A stretch of 64,000 bases of DNA from Lachnospiraceae bacterium (GCA_003543235.1 DPJA01000038.1:571343-635342), one strand, 5' to 3'. Shown: positions 1-9,184, counted from the first letter of the stretch. The notes: a model not told the origin generated them from the sequence alone. Program-made: numbers and translations.

Positions 1-138
1 CGATAATTTCATTAGAGCAAAAATACTGCCAAACACCATGGCAAAAACTACCGTGATAAGCGAGATAAGCAGTGTGGTAATTGCACCTTTGGTAAACAGC
101 ATCATGTATTGATCCCACATACTTATAAGCGAATTCAT
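1..138 (-). CDS. Polar amino acid ABC transporter permease, N-terminal fragment
   Basis: Only the first 46 codons are inside the window; the gene runs off the left edge. The ATG at 138 is preceded by a GGAAGGGA ribosome binding site. The product starts MNSLISMWDQYMMLFTKG and then enters a hydrophobic membrane helix, as in HisM/GlnP-type permeases of polar amino acid importers, whose first helix follows a short amphipathic stretch. It lies 32 bases downstream of the GlnQ-like ATPase on the same strand, the usual ATPase-permease pairing. The family call rests on this short stretch plus the neighbour; the substrate cannot be told. Confidence 0.75.
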   Translation of the reverse strand, partial: MNSLISMWDQYMMLFTKGAITTLLISLITVVFAMVFGSIFALMKLS

Positions 139-170
139 GTAAATCATTCCCTTCCGTTTTAAAATAAATA

Positions 171-950
171 TCAAAGAACTTTTGTAAGGAACGATTTTAT
201 TCGTTCATTCTCAGGATTGTCGAATATTTTTTCCGGCGAACCACTTGCAACTATACCGCCTCTATCCATAAACACAACCTCTGTTGCAACTTCCCTTGCA
301 AATCCCATTTCATGGGTTACAATAACCATGGTAATTCCTGTTTTTGCCAAATCATTTATAACATTTAGCACTTCCCCAACCATTTCGGGGTCAAGAGCAG
401 AGGTTGGCTCATCAAATAAAATTACATCAGGCTCCATGCAAAGAGCTCTTGCAATTGCAACTCTCTGCTTTTGTCCTCCCGAAAGCATTTCTGGATAAAC
501 ATTCTTTTTGTCCAAAAGCCCTACCTTTTGCAAAAGCTTTTCAGCCAGTTCATCAGCTTCTTTCTTAGGCATTTTTTTCAAATGCGTGGGAGCCAATGTT
601 ATGTTTTGCAAAACTGTAAGATGGGAAAAAAGATTAAAATGCTGAAACACCATTCCAATATGTATTCTTATATCGTTAATATTTACCCTTTCTCGTGTAA
701 TGCACTTATCCTTATAATAAATATCTCCTGAATCAATTGTTTCCAACTGATTTATGCACCTTAAAAGCGTACTTTTTCCAGACCCAGACGGTCCTATTAT
801 GGTAATAACCTGACCTTGTTTAACATTAAAATCAATATTATCCAAAACTTTAAGGTCATTATAGCTTTTGCTTATTTTTGAAACAGAAATAATATTAGGT
901 ACTTCTGAATTCAAATTTTTGCATTTCTCTACAGCTACACTTTCACTCAT
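171..950 (-). CDS. Polar amino acid ABC transporter ATP-binding protein (GlnQ/HisP family)
   Basis: ATPase that powers uptake of a polar amino acid through the membrane permease encoded just downstream. The 259-residue product has Walker A GPSGSGKST near residue 53, Q-loop MVFQHFNLF, signature LSGGQKQR, Walker B VILFDEP followed by TSALDPE, and the H-loop VTHE, the full GlnQ pattern and normal length. Several start codons are in frame: a TTG at 971, an ATG at 959 and an ATG at 950. The AAGGGAGG site overlaps or abuts the first two, so 950 is preferred. No binding protein gene is visible; it may lie beyond the left edge. A promoter and a terminator-like leader hairpin lie upstream. Confidence 0.92.
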   Translation of the reverse strand: MSESVAVEKCKNLNSEVPNIISVSKISKSYNDLKVLDNIDFNVKQGQVITIIGPSGSGKSTLLRCINQLETIDSGDIYYKDKCITRERVNINDIRIHIGMVFQHFNLFSHLTVLQNITLAPTHLKKMPKKEADELAEKLLQKVGLLDKKNVYPEMLSGGQKQRVAIARALCMEPDVILFDEPTSALDPEMVGEVLNVINDLAKTGITMVIVTHEMGFAREVATEVVFMDRGGIVASGSPEKIFDNPENERIKSFLTKVL

Positions 951-987
951 CTCATTCATTCCTCCCTTCAAGTTATTAAAAACAAAA

Positions 988-1023
988 AATGGTGTAAAGC
1001 AAACATCTTTGCCTCACACCATT
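988..1023 (-). terminator. Leader terminator/attenuator hairpin before the amino acid ABC operon
   Basis: On the minus strand AATGGTGT pairs with ACACCATT, and inside that GCAAA pairs with TTTGC; the hairpin is followed directly by TTTTTTGTTTTT. It sits between a plausible promoter (1054-1082) and the ATPase ribosome binding site, so it could act as an attenuator rather than only ending the upstream dehydrogenase-like transcript. Confidence 0.65.
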
Positions 1024-1053
1024 GTAAGTTATTTTTTAATTGATTCTGCTATT

Positions 1054-1082
1054 ATTTTATTTTAAAAAGGCCTTTGTGTAAA
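1054..1082 (-). promoter_or_regulatory. Candidate promoter of the amino acid ABC operon
   Basis: On the minus strand TTTACA (1077-1082) is 17 bases from TAAAAT (1054-1059). Predicted transcription would begin near 1047, about 24 bases before the leader hairpin. Seen by eye only. Confidence 0.45.
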
Positions 1083-1157
1083 TAGGCGTAATACCCAAAG
1101 CTTGTTGTTCTCAAAGCACAATGTTCTGTCATTAGTTTAAATTTTTATTAAATATGC

Positions 1158-2180
1158 CTAAACCTCTTTAAGCTGATTACCTGTAACACAATATTCCCTA
1201 ATAGGCTCTTTTGGAACAACATAATTAAAAAGCTTTGCAAGCTCCAAATAAACATGGTCTTTTTCACAACCCAGTAACTTAGCCCAAGTGCATTCAAGCA
1301 CCTCAAGCTCTCCCACCCTTGGTTTTAACTGCTTATATTTTTCAAGCACCCCTAAAAATATAGTGTAGTGTGGCTCTTGGCACGGAGTGCGACATATTGA
1401 CTCAAGAGGATAACTTAATGCACTAACAGCCCCACACCCTGCATTTTCAAAAGCAATCCCTGCATAGGCAGAGGCATCTAAAAATTCATTTAGCATGGAA
1501 AAACGAGCAGTAGACCCTTCCTGTGCAATTTTTATGTATCCCTTTATTATGGTCCGTATGCCCTTCATAGAAAAAATCTTTGAAAATGATGTGGCGTTTG
1601 GCGAAAGATAAGATTCTACGCAATTCATAAATGCGTTAATTGAGCTGATTGTAAACATCTCAAAGGGCAAATTTTCAAGCAGCGTAGGTATAAGCACTGT
1701 ATAATCCACATGGAGTTCAGGCAATGTAAACCTTTTTTTTGTATTTAGTTTAGTAATTTCAATTGTTGAAATGCTTGTTACTTCACTTCCCGTACCACAG
1801 GTAGTAGGAACCATTATAAGTTCTTTTGTCCTCTTTGCAGGAATATTTCCACAAAAAAGCTCATACACAGGTGCCACTGTTTCAAGGCAAAAGAGCTTAC
1901 CGACGTCAAGGACACTGCCGTCGCCTACTGCTATTACCCTATTATAGTTTATTTTTTTTATGTACCCTGCTATGGCGTCAACTGTTTTATTGGTAGCCTC
2001 ACCGTTACTAAAATCTTCTAAAAAAACTGTTTTTGCTCCCTTAGAAAATAGCTTTATATAATCATTAAAAATATGTCTGCTTGTTATAATCAAGTCCTTT
2101 TCACCAACACTAAAATACGAACACAGTTCTTGGCAACCCGTCATCCGGATAATTTCAGGTACAACTGAATTTTTTTTCAA
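1158..2180 (-). CDS. Iron-containing alcohol dehydrogenase-like protein lacking the metal ligands (4-hydroxybutyrate dehydrogenase branch)
   Basis: The 340-residue protein keeps the nucleotide-binding motif GDGSVLDVGK and the family hallmark VPTTCGTGSEVTS, and resembles clostridial 4-hydroxybutyrate dehydrogenases. The positions that normally hold iron have changed: the D-A-L-x-H region reads INAFMNCVE (Asp to Asn, His to Asn), the VHALSYP region reads VSALSYP (His to Ser) and the VPHGEAN region reads TPCQEPH (His to Cys). It also stops some 30 residues short of the family. The frame is open, so it may be a pseudoenzyme or sensor rather than a decayed gene. The start is TTG behind AAGGGGGTG. 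It is divergent from the PucR-type regulator, which probably controls it. Confidence 0.8.
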   Translation of the reverse strand: MKKNSVVPEIIRMTGCQELCSYFSVGEKDLIITSRHIFNDYIKLFSKGAKTVFLEDFSNGEATNKTVDAIAGYIKKINYNRVIAVGDGSVLDVGKLFCLETVAPVYELFCGNIPAKRTKELIMVPTTCGTGSEVTSISTIEITKLNTKKRFTLPELHVDYTVLIPTLLENLPFEMFTISSINAFMNCVESYLSPNATSFSKIFSMKGIRTIIKGYIKIAQEGSTARFSMLNEFLDASAYAGIAFENAGCGAVSALSYPLESICRTPCQEPHYTIFLGVLEKYKQLKPRVGELEVLECTWAKLLGCEKDHVYLELAKLFNYVVPKEPIREYCVTGNQLKEV

Positions 2181-2219
2181 CTTAGTACACCCCCTTCTGA
2201 TTTAATTTTCTATATATTC

Positions 2220-2247
2220 ATTTTAATACAAATAAAAAATTTCTCAA
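2220..2247 (-). promoter_or_regulatory. Candidate promoter of the dehydrogenase-like gene
   Basis: Minus strand TTGAGA (2242-2247) and TAAAAT (2220-2225) with a 16-base spacer. The -35 end touches the palindrome at 2249-2284, so a protein bound there could control both divergent promoters. Confidence 0.5.
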
Positions 2248-2248
2248 G

Positions 2249-2284
2249 ATGTATGCCGCACAAAACCCTTTGTGCCGCATACAT
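2249..2284. promoter_or_regulatory. 36-bp near-perfect palindrome, probable operator
   Basis: ATGTATGCCGCACAAA (2249-2264), four bases ACCC, then TTTGTGCCGCATACAT (2269-2284): 16-base arms with a single mismatch. It lies between two divergent genes, directly next to the minus-strand -35 and centred about 61 bases upstream of the predicted plus-strand transcription start, a classic activator position. The adjacent PucR-family regulator is the natural candidate to bind it. A hairpin role is less likely because it lies upstream of both predicted start sites. Confidence 0.65.
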
Positions 2285-2292
2285 AACACTGA

Positions 2293-2321
2293 TTGACAAA
2301 AGAAATAAACCGAGTTATACT
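2293..2321 (+). promoter_or_regulatory. Sigma-70 type promoter of the PucR-family gene
   Basis: TTGACA (2293-2298), 17-base spacer, TATACT (2316-2321), about 20 bases before the AGGAG ribosome binding site at 2336-2340. Nearly consensus. Confidence 0.75.
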
Positions 2322-2348
2322 CAAAAAAATTCGTTAGGAGAATACATT

Positions 2349-3569
2349 ATGATTTGCAGAGATATTACACAAATAAAAGAACTTTCAGAATTAAAACTTA
2401 TGGCTGGCAAAGCAGGGCTATCCAGAAATGTCAGGTGGCTCTATTTTGTAGACTCCTGCGTAAGAGATATCAGAACTCTTGGAAACTGGGTTTCAGGCGG
2501 CGAACTTTTTGTATGTGCAAATGAAAAAATACTTGAAGACAAAGAATACATTATAAGCATGATTAAAAGTGCAAACAGCCTTAACGCAGCTGGCATAATT
2601 TTAAATGTGGGAAGCATAGAGCCTGAATATATTGAGCTTGCAAACGAATTCAACCTGCCTTTATTTGAGGTGCCGTGGACACTTAGGCTGGTGGATTTAT
2701 CTCAAATCATATGCACTCAGCTTATTAAAGAACAAAATGAAGAAAATTCTGCCGAACGTCTTTTAAGCAGTATAGTATTTACTCATTTTGATTCAGACGA
2801 AGATATTGTCTTTAACTGTAAGTATTACGGCTTTGATTTAACCCGTAAAAACCGAATTGCCATTTTCAAAGTCTTTTATGATAAAAATGCCTTTAAAAAC
2901 AATGAAGAAGATGAAAAAACCAGAATGCGAAATCATTTTCAAAGGTGCATTAAAAATGCGTTTTTGGATGCTGGTGTAAAAAAAATTATGTCTATGTTTC
3001 GCCACAATACCCTTACCGTACTTTTCTCCGACGAAGCCTTTTCTACGGAATCATTTAAAAATATGGTGCAAAAAATTGAAGTGAGTTGGAAATTTTCATA
3101 TCCCAATATTCCCTTTAAAGTAGGAATAGGCAATATAGGCAGCGGTACTGTCGGTGTTAAAAAAAGCTATTCCGAAGCCGAAAAATCTTTAAAGCTGGTT
3201 AATATTATTTCAGACCAACAAACAATATTTTTTGACAGCATTGGAATTTATGCTCTATTATTTAATATACAGGATTTATCCACTTTTGAAATGTTTTATA
3301 AAAGAGAACTTGGCAAACTTATTGAATATGATAAAATTAATAATACCCAACTTTGCGAAACACTGGAAGTTTATCTGGAAAAAGACAAGGTTACATCTGC
3401 TACAGCGGAAGCACTTTTTATTCATAGAAATACCCTCCGCTATAGGCTTCAAAAAATTCGAACCCTTTTGGATAAGGATTTAGATAAGACAACCAACTAT
3501 GTAGATATTGTACTTGCTTTTAAAATAAAAAAATATACTGATACTTTCTTTGGGAAAGCCACCCAATAA
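2349..3569 (+). CDS. PucR-family transcriptional regulator
   Basis: Cytoplasmic DNA-binding regulator of the CdaR/PucR type, 406 residues from the ATG at 2349, which has TTAGGAG six bases ahead; an upstream in-frame ATG at 2253 falls inside the palindrome and lacks a site. The N-terminal third (VRDIRTLGNWVSGGELFVC region and the AGIILNVG block) matches the purine-catabolism PucR N-terminal domain. The C-terminal part contains a GGDEF-like middle segment and ends with the PucR helix-turn-helix: LCETLEVYLEKD, then ALFIHRNTLRYRLQKI. It probably controls the divergent dehydrogenase-like gene, itself and possibly the following ureohydrolase. The ligand is unknown; in this family purine intermediates, GABA-related and sugar-acid signals all occur. 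Confidence 0.88.
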   Translation: MICRDITQIKELSELKLMAGKAGLSRNVRWLYFVDSCVRDIRTLGNWVSGGELFVCANEKILEDKEYIISMIKSANSLNAAGIILNVGSIEPEYIELANEFNLPLFEVPWTLRLVDLSQIICTQLIKEQNEENSAERLLSSIVFTHFDSDEDIVFNCKYYGFDLTRKNRIAIFKVFYDKNAFKNNEEDEKTRMRNHFQRCIKNAFLDAGVKKIMSMFRHNTLTVLFSDEAFSTESFKNMVQKIEVSWKFSYPNIPFKVGIGNIGSGTVGVKKSYSEAEKSLKLVNIISDQQTIFFDSIGIYALLFNIQDLSTFEMFYKRELGKLIEYDKINNTQLCETLEVYLEKDKVTSATAEALFIHRNTLRYRLQKIRTLLDKDLDKTTNYVDIVLAFKIKKYTDTFFGKATQ

Positions 3570-3571
3570 TT

Positions 3572-3605
3572 AAAACCATTGTGCCTAATGCACAATGGTT
3601 TTTAG
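3572..3605 (+). terminator. Rho-independent terminator after the PucR-family gene
   Basis: AAACCATTGTG and CACAATGGTTT form an 11-base perfect stem with a 7-base loop, followed by TTTTAGGTTTT. It immediately follows the stop codon at 3567-3569. Confidence 0.85.
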
Positions 3606-3746
3606 GTTTTCATAATATTGTATTTCTTTATGAATTGTCTATAATTAAACTTGTTTAGATTTATTAATGCTAAGCCGTTTTATTTTATCGGCTACATAAA
3701 ACGGAAAATATTTAAAAATCCTATTGCCGAAGAAATGGAGTTATTT

Positions 3747-4688
3747 ATGGGTAAATATCATCCCCCCAGTGCATCTTCAACACCAAGGTTCGCTGGAATA
3801 AAAACGTTTATGAGGCTTCCTTACGTTAAAACCCAACAAGATATAGATTTTGCTATTGTAGGTATTCCTTTTGATACGGGAGCGTGTTTTAAAGTTGGGG
3901 CAAGATTTGGTCCCGGTGCCATTAGGGAAGCTTCTGCTTTAATGAGAAATTTTAATATGAACTTAAATGTGGATATTTTTGAATATCTTTCGGGAGTAGA
4001 CTATGGTGATATAGATATTGTGCCAGGATTTATACACGAAACATATTCCGCTATTGAAGAAGGATTAACTCCGCTTTTTGATGCCAACGTTATGCCTATT
4101 TCTCTTGGTGGAGACCATTCCATAACCCTTGGGGAATTACGTGCAGCATCAAAAAAATATGGCCCTGTGGCTTTAGTACATTTCGACTCACATCTTGATA
4201 CCTGGGATCAGTATTGGGGCATGAAGTACACCCATGGCACACCTTTTCGCCGTGCTTGCGAAGAAGGCTTAATTGATACTGAACACTCTATTCAAATTGG
4301 TATAAGAGGTTCTCAATATAGCCCTCAGGATATTCAAGATTCAGAAGATTTAGGTTTTAAAGTAGTAACAGCAAATGAAATACATGAAATGGGTATTAGT
4401 GAAACTGGCAAAATCATTAGAGAAAGGGTTAAGGATGCAAATGCCTTTCTTTCATTTGATATTGATTTTTGCGACCCATCCTGTGCTCCAGGAACAGGAA
4501 CTATTGAAATAGGTGGATTTTCAGGATATGAAAGCATTGCACTTGTAAGAGAAATGCAAGCTATTAATTTTATTGCTATGGACCTTGTTGAGGTTTTACC
4601 AATCATTGACCCATCTGGAAGAACAGCTTACATGGCGGGTAACATTATACATGAGGTGCTGGCTATGAAGGCTCTGCAGAAAAAATAA
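3747..4688 (+). CDS. Ureohydrolase (agmatinase/guanidinobutyrase family)
   Basis: Mn-dependent enzyme that splits urea from a guanidino compound. All metal-ligand motifs are present: GGDHS, FDSHLDTW (DxHxD) and SFDIDFCD (DxD), followed by PGTGTIEIGG where most agmatinases have GTPEPGG; that loop contacts the substrate, so agmatine, guanidinobutyrate and guanidinopropionate all remain possible. Formimidoylglutamase (HutG) belongs to the same superfamily and a histidine-type pathway lies 35 kb away, but the sequence looks closer to SpeB. The ATG at 3747 has GGAG six bases ahead and gives 313 residues, the usual family size; an in-frame start at 3651 has no site. It follows the PucR-type gene but is separated from it by a terminator. 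Confidence 0.88.
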   Translation: MGKYHPPSASSTPRFAGIKTFMRLPYVKTQQDIDFAIVGIPFDTGACFKVGARFGPGAIREASALMRNFNMNLNVDIFEYLSGVDYGDIDIVPGFIHETYSAIEEGLTPLFDANVMPISLGGDHSITLGELRAASKKYGPVALVHFDSHLDTWDQYWGMKYTHGTPFRRACEEGLIDTEHSIQIGIRGSQYSPQDIQDSEDLGFKVVTANEIHEMGISETGKIIRERVKDANAFLSFDIDFCDPSCAPGTGTIEIGGFSGYESIALVREMQAINFIAMDLVEVLPIIDPSGRTAYMAGNIIHEVLAMKALQKK

Positions 4689-4698
4689 CTTATTATAA

Positions 4699-4740
4699 AA
4701 AATAGAGGCAGAAGGAATTTCATCCTTTTGCCTCTATTTT
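4699..4740. terminator. Bidirectional terminator between ureohydrolase and SLH protein genes
   Basis: AAATAGAGGCAGAAGGA pairs with TCCTTTTGCCTCTATTTT around a short loop, with A and T runs on both flanks, so it can end transcripts from both converging genes. Confidence 0.85.
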
Positions 4741-4778
4741 ATTAATCAATGCTAATTTTAAAACCAGTAAATATTGAA

Positions 4779-7700
4779 TTAGTTAATGGAACTTTGCATA
4801 ATTGATGCAATCATTTTTGCTGCTTCTGCTCTTGTGGCATTTGCCTTTGGCATAAACTCATTATTACCTTTCCCTGCTATTATGCCAGCCTGTTGCATGG
4901 TTGTTACAGCTTTTTTTGCATAATCTGCCACTTCTGTTTCATCTGCAAATTCAACTGCATTTGTTGTAGCTGCCAAATCTGCTTTTACCACATTTTCAAC
5001 ATATCGGTCAAGCATTACAGCCATATCTTGACGTGTAATATCAGCATTTGGGTTGAATTTTCCATCTGCTCCGCTGGCAATTCCATTTTCATTTGCCCAA
5101 ACAACAGCACCATTAAACCAATCATTGGTATTAACATCACTAAAGTTTGAAGTTGTGTATTGGCTTAAATCTGTTACTGCCATGTTGGCAAGAATTTGAA
5201 CAAATTCTGCTCTTGTGATATTAGCATTTGGAGCAAAATATCCTTCGCTTTTTCCTTTAATTATATTTTTGGATGCAAGATACATAACTGAATCTTCATA
5301 CCAACCCGATACATCTTTAAATTCAACTTTGTTATACCCTACTGCATATTGTGAAAAATGATTTGTTTTGAAGGTTATCATGCCTGTTGCTTTATCATAA
5401 ACACAGTCTTTAACCATTTCAGTTTTTCCTTCTGCATTGATATAGTAAATAACCAATGAGTTGGTATCTTCATTTTCAGCAGGTATATAAGGTACTGATA
5501 CTGTTACATTCCCTCCAAACTGAGAGATGTTTTTATCACCACTTGTTACACTAAAGTTATATACTGGTCTATCTCCAACCAGTTGTTTTGTTTCTTCCGA
5601 AAGCGTAGATGTTTCAACCTTAGCTACAGTAATTTTAACATCTCCTGTTGCTCCGCTTTCAATAGCTTTTAAAGCCTCATTATCAAATGTTAACGTTGCC
5701 ACTGGTGTGGATACTATCATTCCATTTGACATATTTTCCGCCATTGAAGTAATTGAAGCTTTTGGAATGCTGGTTTCCACAGATTTCGCATCACTTGGTG
5801 CATCTACTTTAATTGTTACCGTTCTTTCACCTTGTTGTTGTGCTTGTGCCACAGCATCTGTAACCTGCTTCTCGGTAACTGTAGCTTTACCATTTTCATC
5901 GCTTTTTGTTTCTACTTTAGTTGTAGTTGGGGTGGTTGTTGTAGTTGTTTTAGTTGAACTACCACCACCACCTCCGCCACTACCGCCGTTACCGCCACTG
6001 CTTGCAACCGCCCATTTTGCATATAGCACCATGTCACCTGTTAAATTTACGGTTGCTCCTACTGCATAATTTGTTCCCGTTCCATCTGCTTTGGTATTCC
6101 AGCCGTTAAAGGTATATCCTGTTTTAACCAATGTACCGCTGTTGGCTTTTGTCTGAATAGAACCATCAGCAAAAAGTATATGCTCCGATGGAACAATACC
6201 GCTGGTAGCTCCGTTGTTATTATATTTAACTAAATATTTATATTCTTTTAGTGTATAATTTGGCCATAAAGCTGCATCAAAGCCCTGTGCTCCTTCTTTG
6301 TAGTAAATAACTAAATCCGCATTAGTTTCCGCAAAAGCATACTCCCAATTATCTGAAACGGCATCCCCTTCAAAACAAACCGAAGTAAGCATATCGCTAT
6401 CCGAAAACACATAATATCCAATCGTCTTTACTTTGCTTGGAATTATAATGCTTTTAAGCATAGTACAGCCGGCAAAGGAATAGTTGCCAATTTGTTCAAG
6501 GCTGTCTGGCAGAACTACTGCACTTAGGGAATCGCAATTCTCAAATACATAACCACCCATATAAATCAGCCCATCAGGCAAAGTAACGCCTGTTAAACCA
6601 CTATTTTTATAAAATGTATCTTCTCCAATCCCTATGATGTTCATATCATTTATCTTGGAAGGGATAATGAGGTTGCCACCTGAACCATAATATTTTGAAA
6701 TATTGCCATACCCTCCTCCCATATCATAAACGCTGTAATCGTTTGTGGTAAGCTCAAAGTCTGCCGTAATCACTATATTTTCATCATTCATCATAAAACC
6801 AATTTCATTACTATCATCATCCGCATCAACTATTGGACCCATTGGACCTATTGGACCTGGCATATTATTAATATAATAATAATCTTCTTCCCCTTCAACA
6901 TGATAACGAAGGGTTCCTTCTGCATAGCGATAACCTTCAGCAGGCTCAAGTTTAATAGTAACATATTCATACGCTTTAGCTGCTGACACTTCCTTGCCAT
7001 CTACCCATACAGAAAGGCTGCCGTTTTTCATAGCGGAATCTTTGGTAATAGTATATGTCTTATTCCACTTTGCATACAGTGTAACATTTTCTGCTCCCAC
7101 TGTAAGCAACTCTCCTGAATTATAATCTGTTCCTGTTCCATCCGCTTTGGTGTTCCAGCATCTAAAGCTGTAACCTGTTTTTGAAAGAGGGCTGTTTAAC
7201 ACAGTGGCTGTGTCGCTAGTATGATATACTGCACTATCCACAGGTGCTGTTCCACCATCATTACCATTTCCATCATAGGTAATATTGTAGGTAGATGTCA
7301 AATCGAATGGCTCACAGGTATAGCCTTTCCAATCCGCACTGTAACCTGATTTACCGCTTAAATAATAAACCTTAAAATCTGCGGCAGTCTTATAAAATAC
7401 TCTGTCCTCCAACTCAGGTGCATCTCCCAAAAAGATAGCCTTACTTAAATTAGAATTATTATAATCATTGCCAAAGGCATATCTTTCAATGCTGGTCACG
7501 CTATCCGGTATAACTATACTTTTGATATTTATGCAACCACTAAATGCGCCATGACCTATGGTCTTAATGCTATTTGGTATTTTTACGCTTTTTATAAATG
7601 GATTATTTTCAAAAGCATATTCACCTATGGTCGTTATAGCCATTCCGTCAATTTCACTTGGAATTACAACGTTTTCATCACTGCCTGTATAGTCATATAT

Positions 7701-8984
7701 AATACCATTGGCATATGTGTAATCTCCTGTAGTTGTTTTACCTTTTACATTTAGCGTATACTCACGGCTAGTAGTTGCTGTAGGTGTTGCATCGTCTGTT
7801 GCTGTTATTGTAAAAGTATATTGTCCTGCCGTTGTTGACATTCCACCTAAATATCCGCCAGAATAAAGTTGAATTCCTTCTGGCAAGGCTCCGCCTGTCA
7901 ATGAAAAAGTTTTATATCCTACTCCACCTGTTGTTGAGAAATTATAACTATAATATTCTCCAGCCATTGCCTCATCCACAGTGTCCTCAACTATATTTAA
8001 AGGTCTTTGGGGCTGAACTATAAAGGTTAATTCATTAGTGTCTGTCGTAGTGCCATCCAAATGATAACTGCCAATAACTACAGAAATTACGTCACCTGCC
8101 GTTATTCTTTTGTCTCCGTCACTGAAACTGGAAATTGATATTTGTGTTGGACTAATTACGCCTGCTCCATAGCCATAACTAATATAATTCCCATCTTTAT
8201 CTTTAAAATCAATATACGGAATTGTGCCTGGTTTAAAAGTAGCATTTTGAAGGTTTAATACAATCTGGTCACCACCTAGTTCTCCGGCATACAATACAGA
8301 GTCCGAAGAAATGGTTGGTGCATCCCCTATGGCAATTGTATATTGATGGCTGTCTGAGCTTCCTGTAAGTATATTTTCTGCTGTTACTGTAATGGTGTAA
8401 TTCCCATTTGTGGTAGGAACTCCTGATAATATTCCATCAGGGTCTAATGTTAATCCGTCTGGTATGTCTGCTATCGGTGCCGAATAATTTTTCAATTGGC
8501 CCATACCTATTGCTGTAAAGGTGTAAGAATACGGTTCCCCAAGGTTAGCATTTGGAGGATTGGCTGTATCAAGTTTTACATCTCTTGTAGGCTGAACAGT
8601 CATGGTAAAGGTATTGGTTGTGGTACTGGATTGTACATTGTCACTGCCAATAAAGAACTTAACCGTATCTCCAGCCCCTAAATACTCCGTCCCGCTGCCC
8701 TTTCTAATATTGGAAATTGTAAGCTGTGTATCACTATCTCTGGTGAAATCATAGCTAGGCACTGTTCCGTCTATTTCCACCCCTACATCTGTAACCGTAG
8801 AACTAAAGGTGTCATTTTCAAGGGTTATCACTGCCTTGTCATACCCCTCCTCCTGTGCATACAATTCTGAAGCTGAGTTAATAATTCCTGCACCCATTGC
8901 CCAAGCCGTTTGCATTCCAGTCGTCATACTTAATATCATAGTCAATACCATTACCAATGATAAAAGTTTCTTATTTTTTTTCAT
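4779..8984 (-). CDS. Large secreted S-layer homology (SLH) surface protein
   Basis: 1401-residue cell-surface protein. Order: signal peptide ending near residue 29 (TAWA), two X2-like domains each followed by a putative Ig domain of the He_PIG type (GLTLDPDGILSGVPTTNG and GIQLYSGGYLGGMSTTAG), a BspA-like leucine-rich block (TIGEYAFENN, TIGHGAFSGC), a Listeria/Bacteroides repeat (GYSFRCWNTKADGTGTDY), a second leucine-rich block and second repeat of the same kinds, a Gly- then Thr-rich linker, a beta-rich domain and three C-terminal SLH modules (VSGWYEDSVMYLASKN, TNDWFNGAVVWANENG, YAKKAVTTMQQAGI). The SLH modules tether it to pyruvylated wall polymers. The rest looks like adhesion or binding; no catalytic motif was seen. 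ATG at 8984 follows AAGGGGGAT. Confidence 0.92.
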   Translation of the reverse strand: MKKNKKLLSLVMVLTMILSMTTGMQTAWAMGAGIINSASELYAQEEGYDKAVITLENDTFSSTVTDVGVEIDGTVPSYDFTRDSDTQLTISNIRKGSGTEYLGAGDTVKFFIGSDNVQSSTTTNTFTMTVQPTRDVKLDTANPPNANLGEPYSYTFTAIGMGQLKNYSAPIADIPDGLTLDPDGILSGVPTTNGNYTITVTAENILTGSSDSHQYTIAIGDAPTISSDSVLYAGELGGDQIVLNLQNATFKPGTIPYIDFKDKDGNYISYGYGAGVISPTQISISSFSDGDKRITAGDVISVVIGSYHLDGTTTDTNELTFIVQPQRPLNIVEDTVDEAMAGEYYSYNFSTTGGVGYKTFSLTGGALPEGIQLYSGGYLGGMSTTAGQYTFTITATDDATPTATTSREYTLNVKGKTTTGDYTYANGIIYDYTGSDENVVIPSEIDGMAITTIGEYAFENNPFIKSVKIPNSIKTIGHGAFSGCINIKSIVIPDSVTSIERYAFGNDYNNSNLSKAIFLGDAPELEDRVFYKTAADFKVYYLSGKSGYSADWKGYTCEPFDLTSTYNITYDGNGNDGGTAPVDSAVYHTSDTATVLNSPLSKTGYSFRCWNTKADGTGTDYNSGELLTVGAENVTLYAKWNKTYTITKDSAMKNGSLSVWVDGKEVSAAKAYEYVTIKLEPAEGYRYAEGTLRYHVEGEEDYYYINNMPGPIGPMGPIVDADDDSNEIGFMMNDENIVITADFELTTNDYSVYDMGGGYGNISKYYGSGGNLIIPSKINDMNIIGIGEDTFYKNSGLTGVTLPDGLIYMGGYVFENCDSLSAVVLPDSLEQIGNYSFAGCTMLKSIIIPSKVKTIGYYVFSDSDMLTSVCFEGDAVSDNWEYAFAETNADLVIYYKEGAQGFDAALWPNYTLKEYKYLVKYNNNGATSGIVPSEHILFADGSIQTKANSGTLVKTGYTFNGWNTKADGTGTNYAVGATVNLTGDMVLYAKWAVASSGGNGGSGGGGGGSSTKTTTTTTPTTTKVETKSDENGKATVTEKQVTDAVAQAQQQGERTVTIKVDAPSDAKSVETSIPKASITSMAENMSNGMIVSTPVATLTFDNEALKAIESGATGDVKITVAKVETSTLSEETKQLVGDRPVYNFSVTSGDKNISQFGGNVTVSVPYIPAENEDTNSLVIYYINAEGKTEMVKDCVYDKATGMITFKTNHFSQYAVGYNKVEFKDVSGWYEDSVMYLASKNIIKGKSEGYFAPNANITRAEFVQILANMAVTDLSQYTTSNFSDVNTNDWFNGAVVWANENGIASGADGKFNPNADITRQDMAVMLDRYVENVVKADLAATTNAVEFADETEVADYAKKAVTTMQQAGIIAGKGNNEFMPKANATRAEAAKMIASIMQSSIN

Positions 8985-9127
8985 CTTATAATCCCCCTTC
9001 TTCTATAAATATTGAACTTTCATTTCTACGCAGGCTAAAATACCCCATTAACACTACTTTTTTATTTGCCTCATCTATTTACCTCCCATTATATGTGAAT
9101 TATATAATGAATTTTATTTTGTTTCTA

Positions 9128-9142
9128 TCACCCGATGGGTGA
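9128..9142. promoter_or_regulatory. Short palindrome upstream of the SLH gene
   Basis: TCACCC-GAT-GGGTGA, six-base arms, about 145 bases upstream of the SLH start codon. It could be an operator; nothing else supports this. Confidence 0.25.
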
Positions 9143-9184
9143 ACTTTGTAAATATTTACCTTGTTTATAAATTCTTTCATCTCT

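Noticed and set aside
5527..6069. 180-residue plus-strand frame within the first SLH gene
   Set aside because: Antisense to the Thr/Gly-rich linker and beta domain of the SLH protein; low-complexity composition and no start signal.
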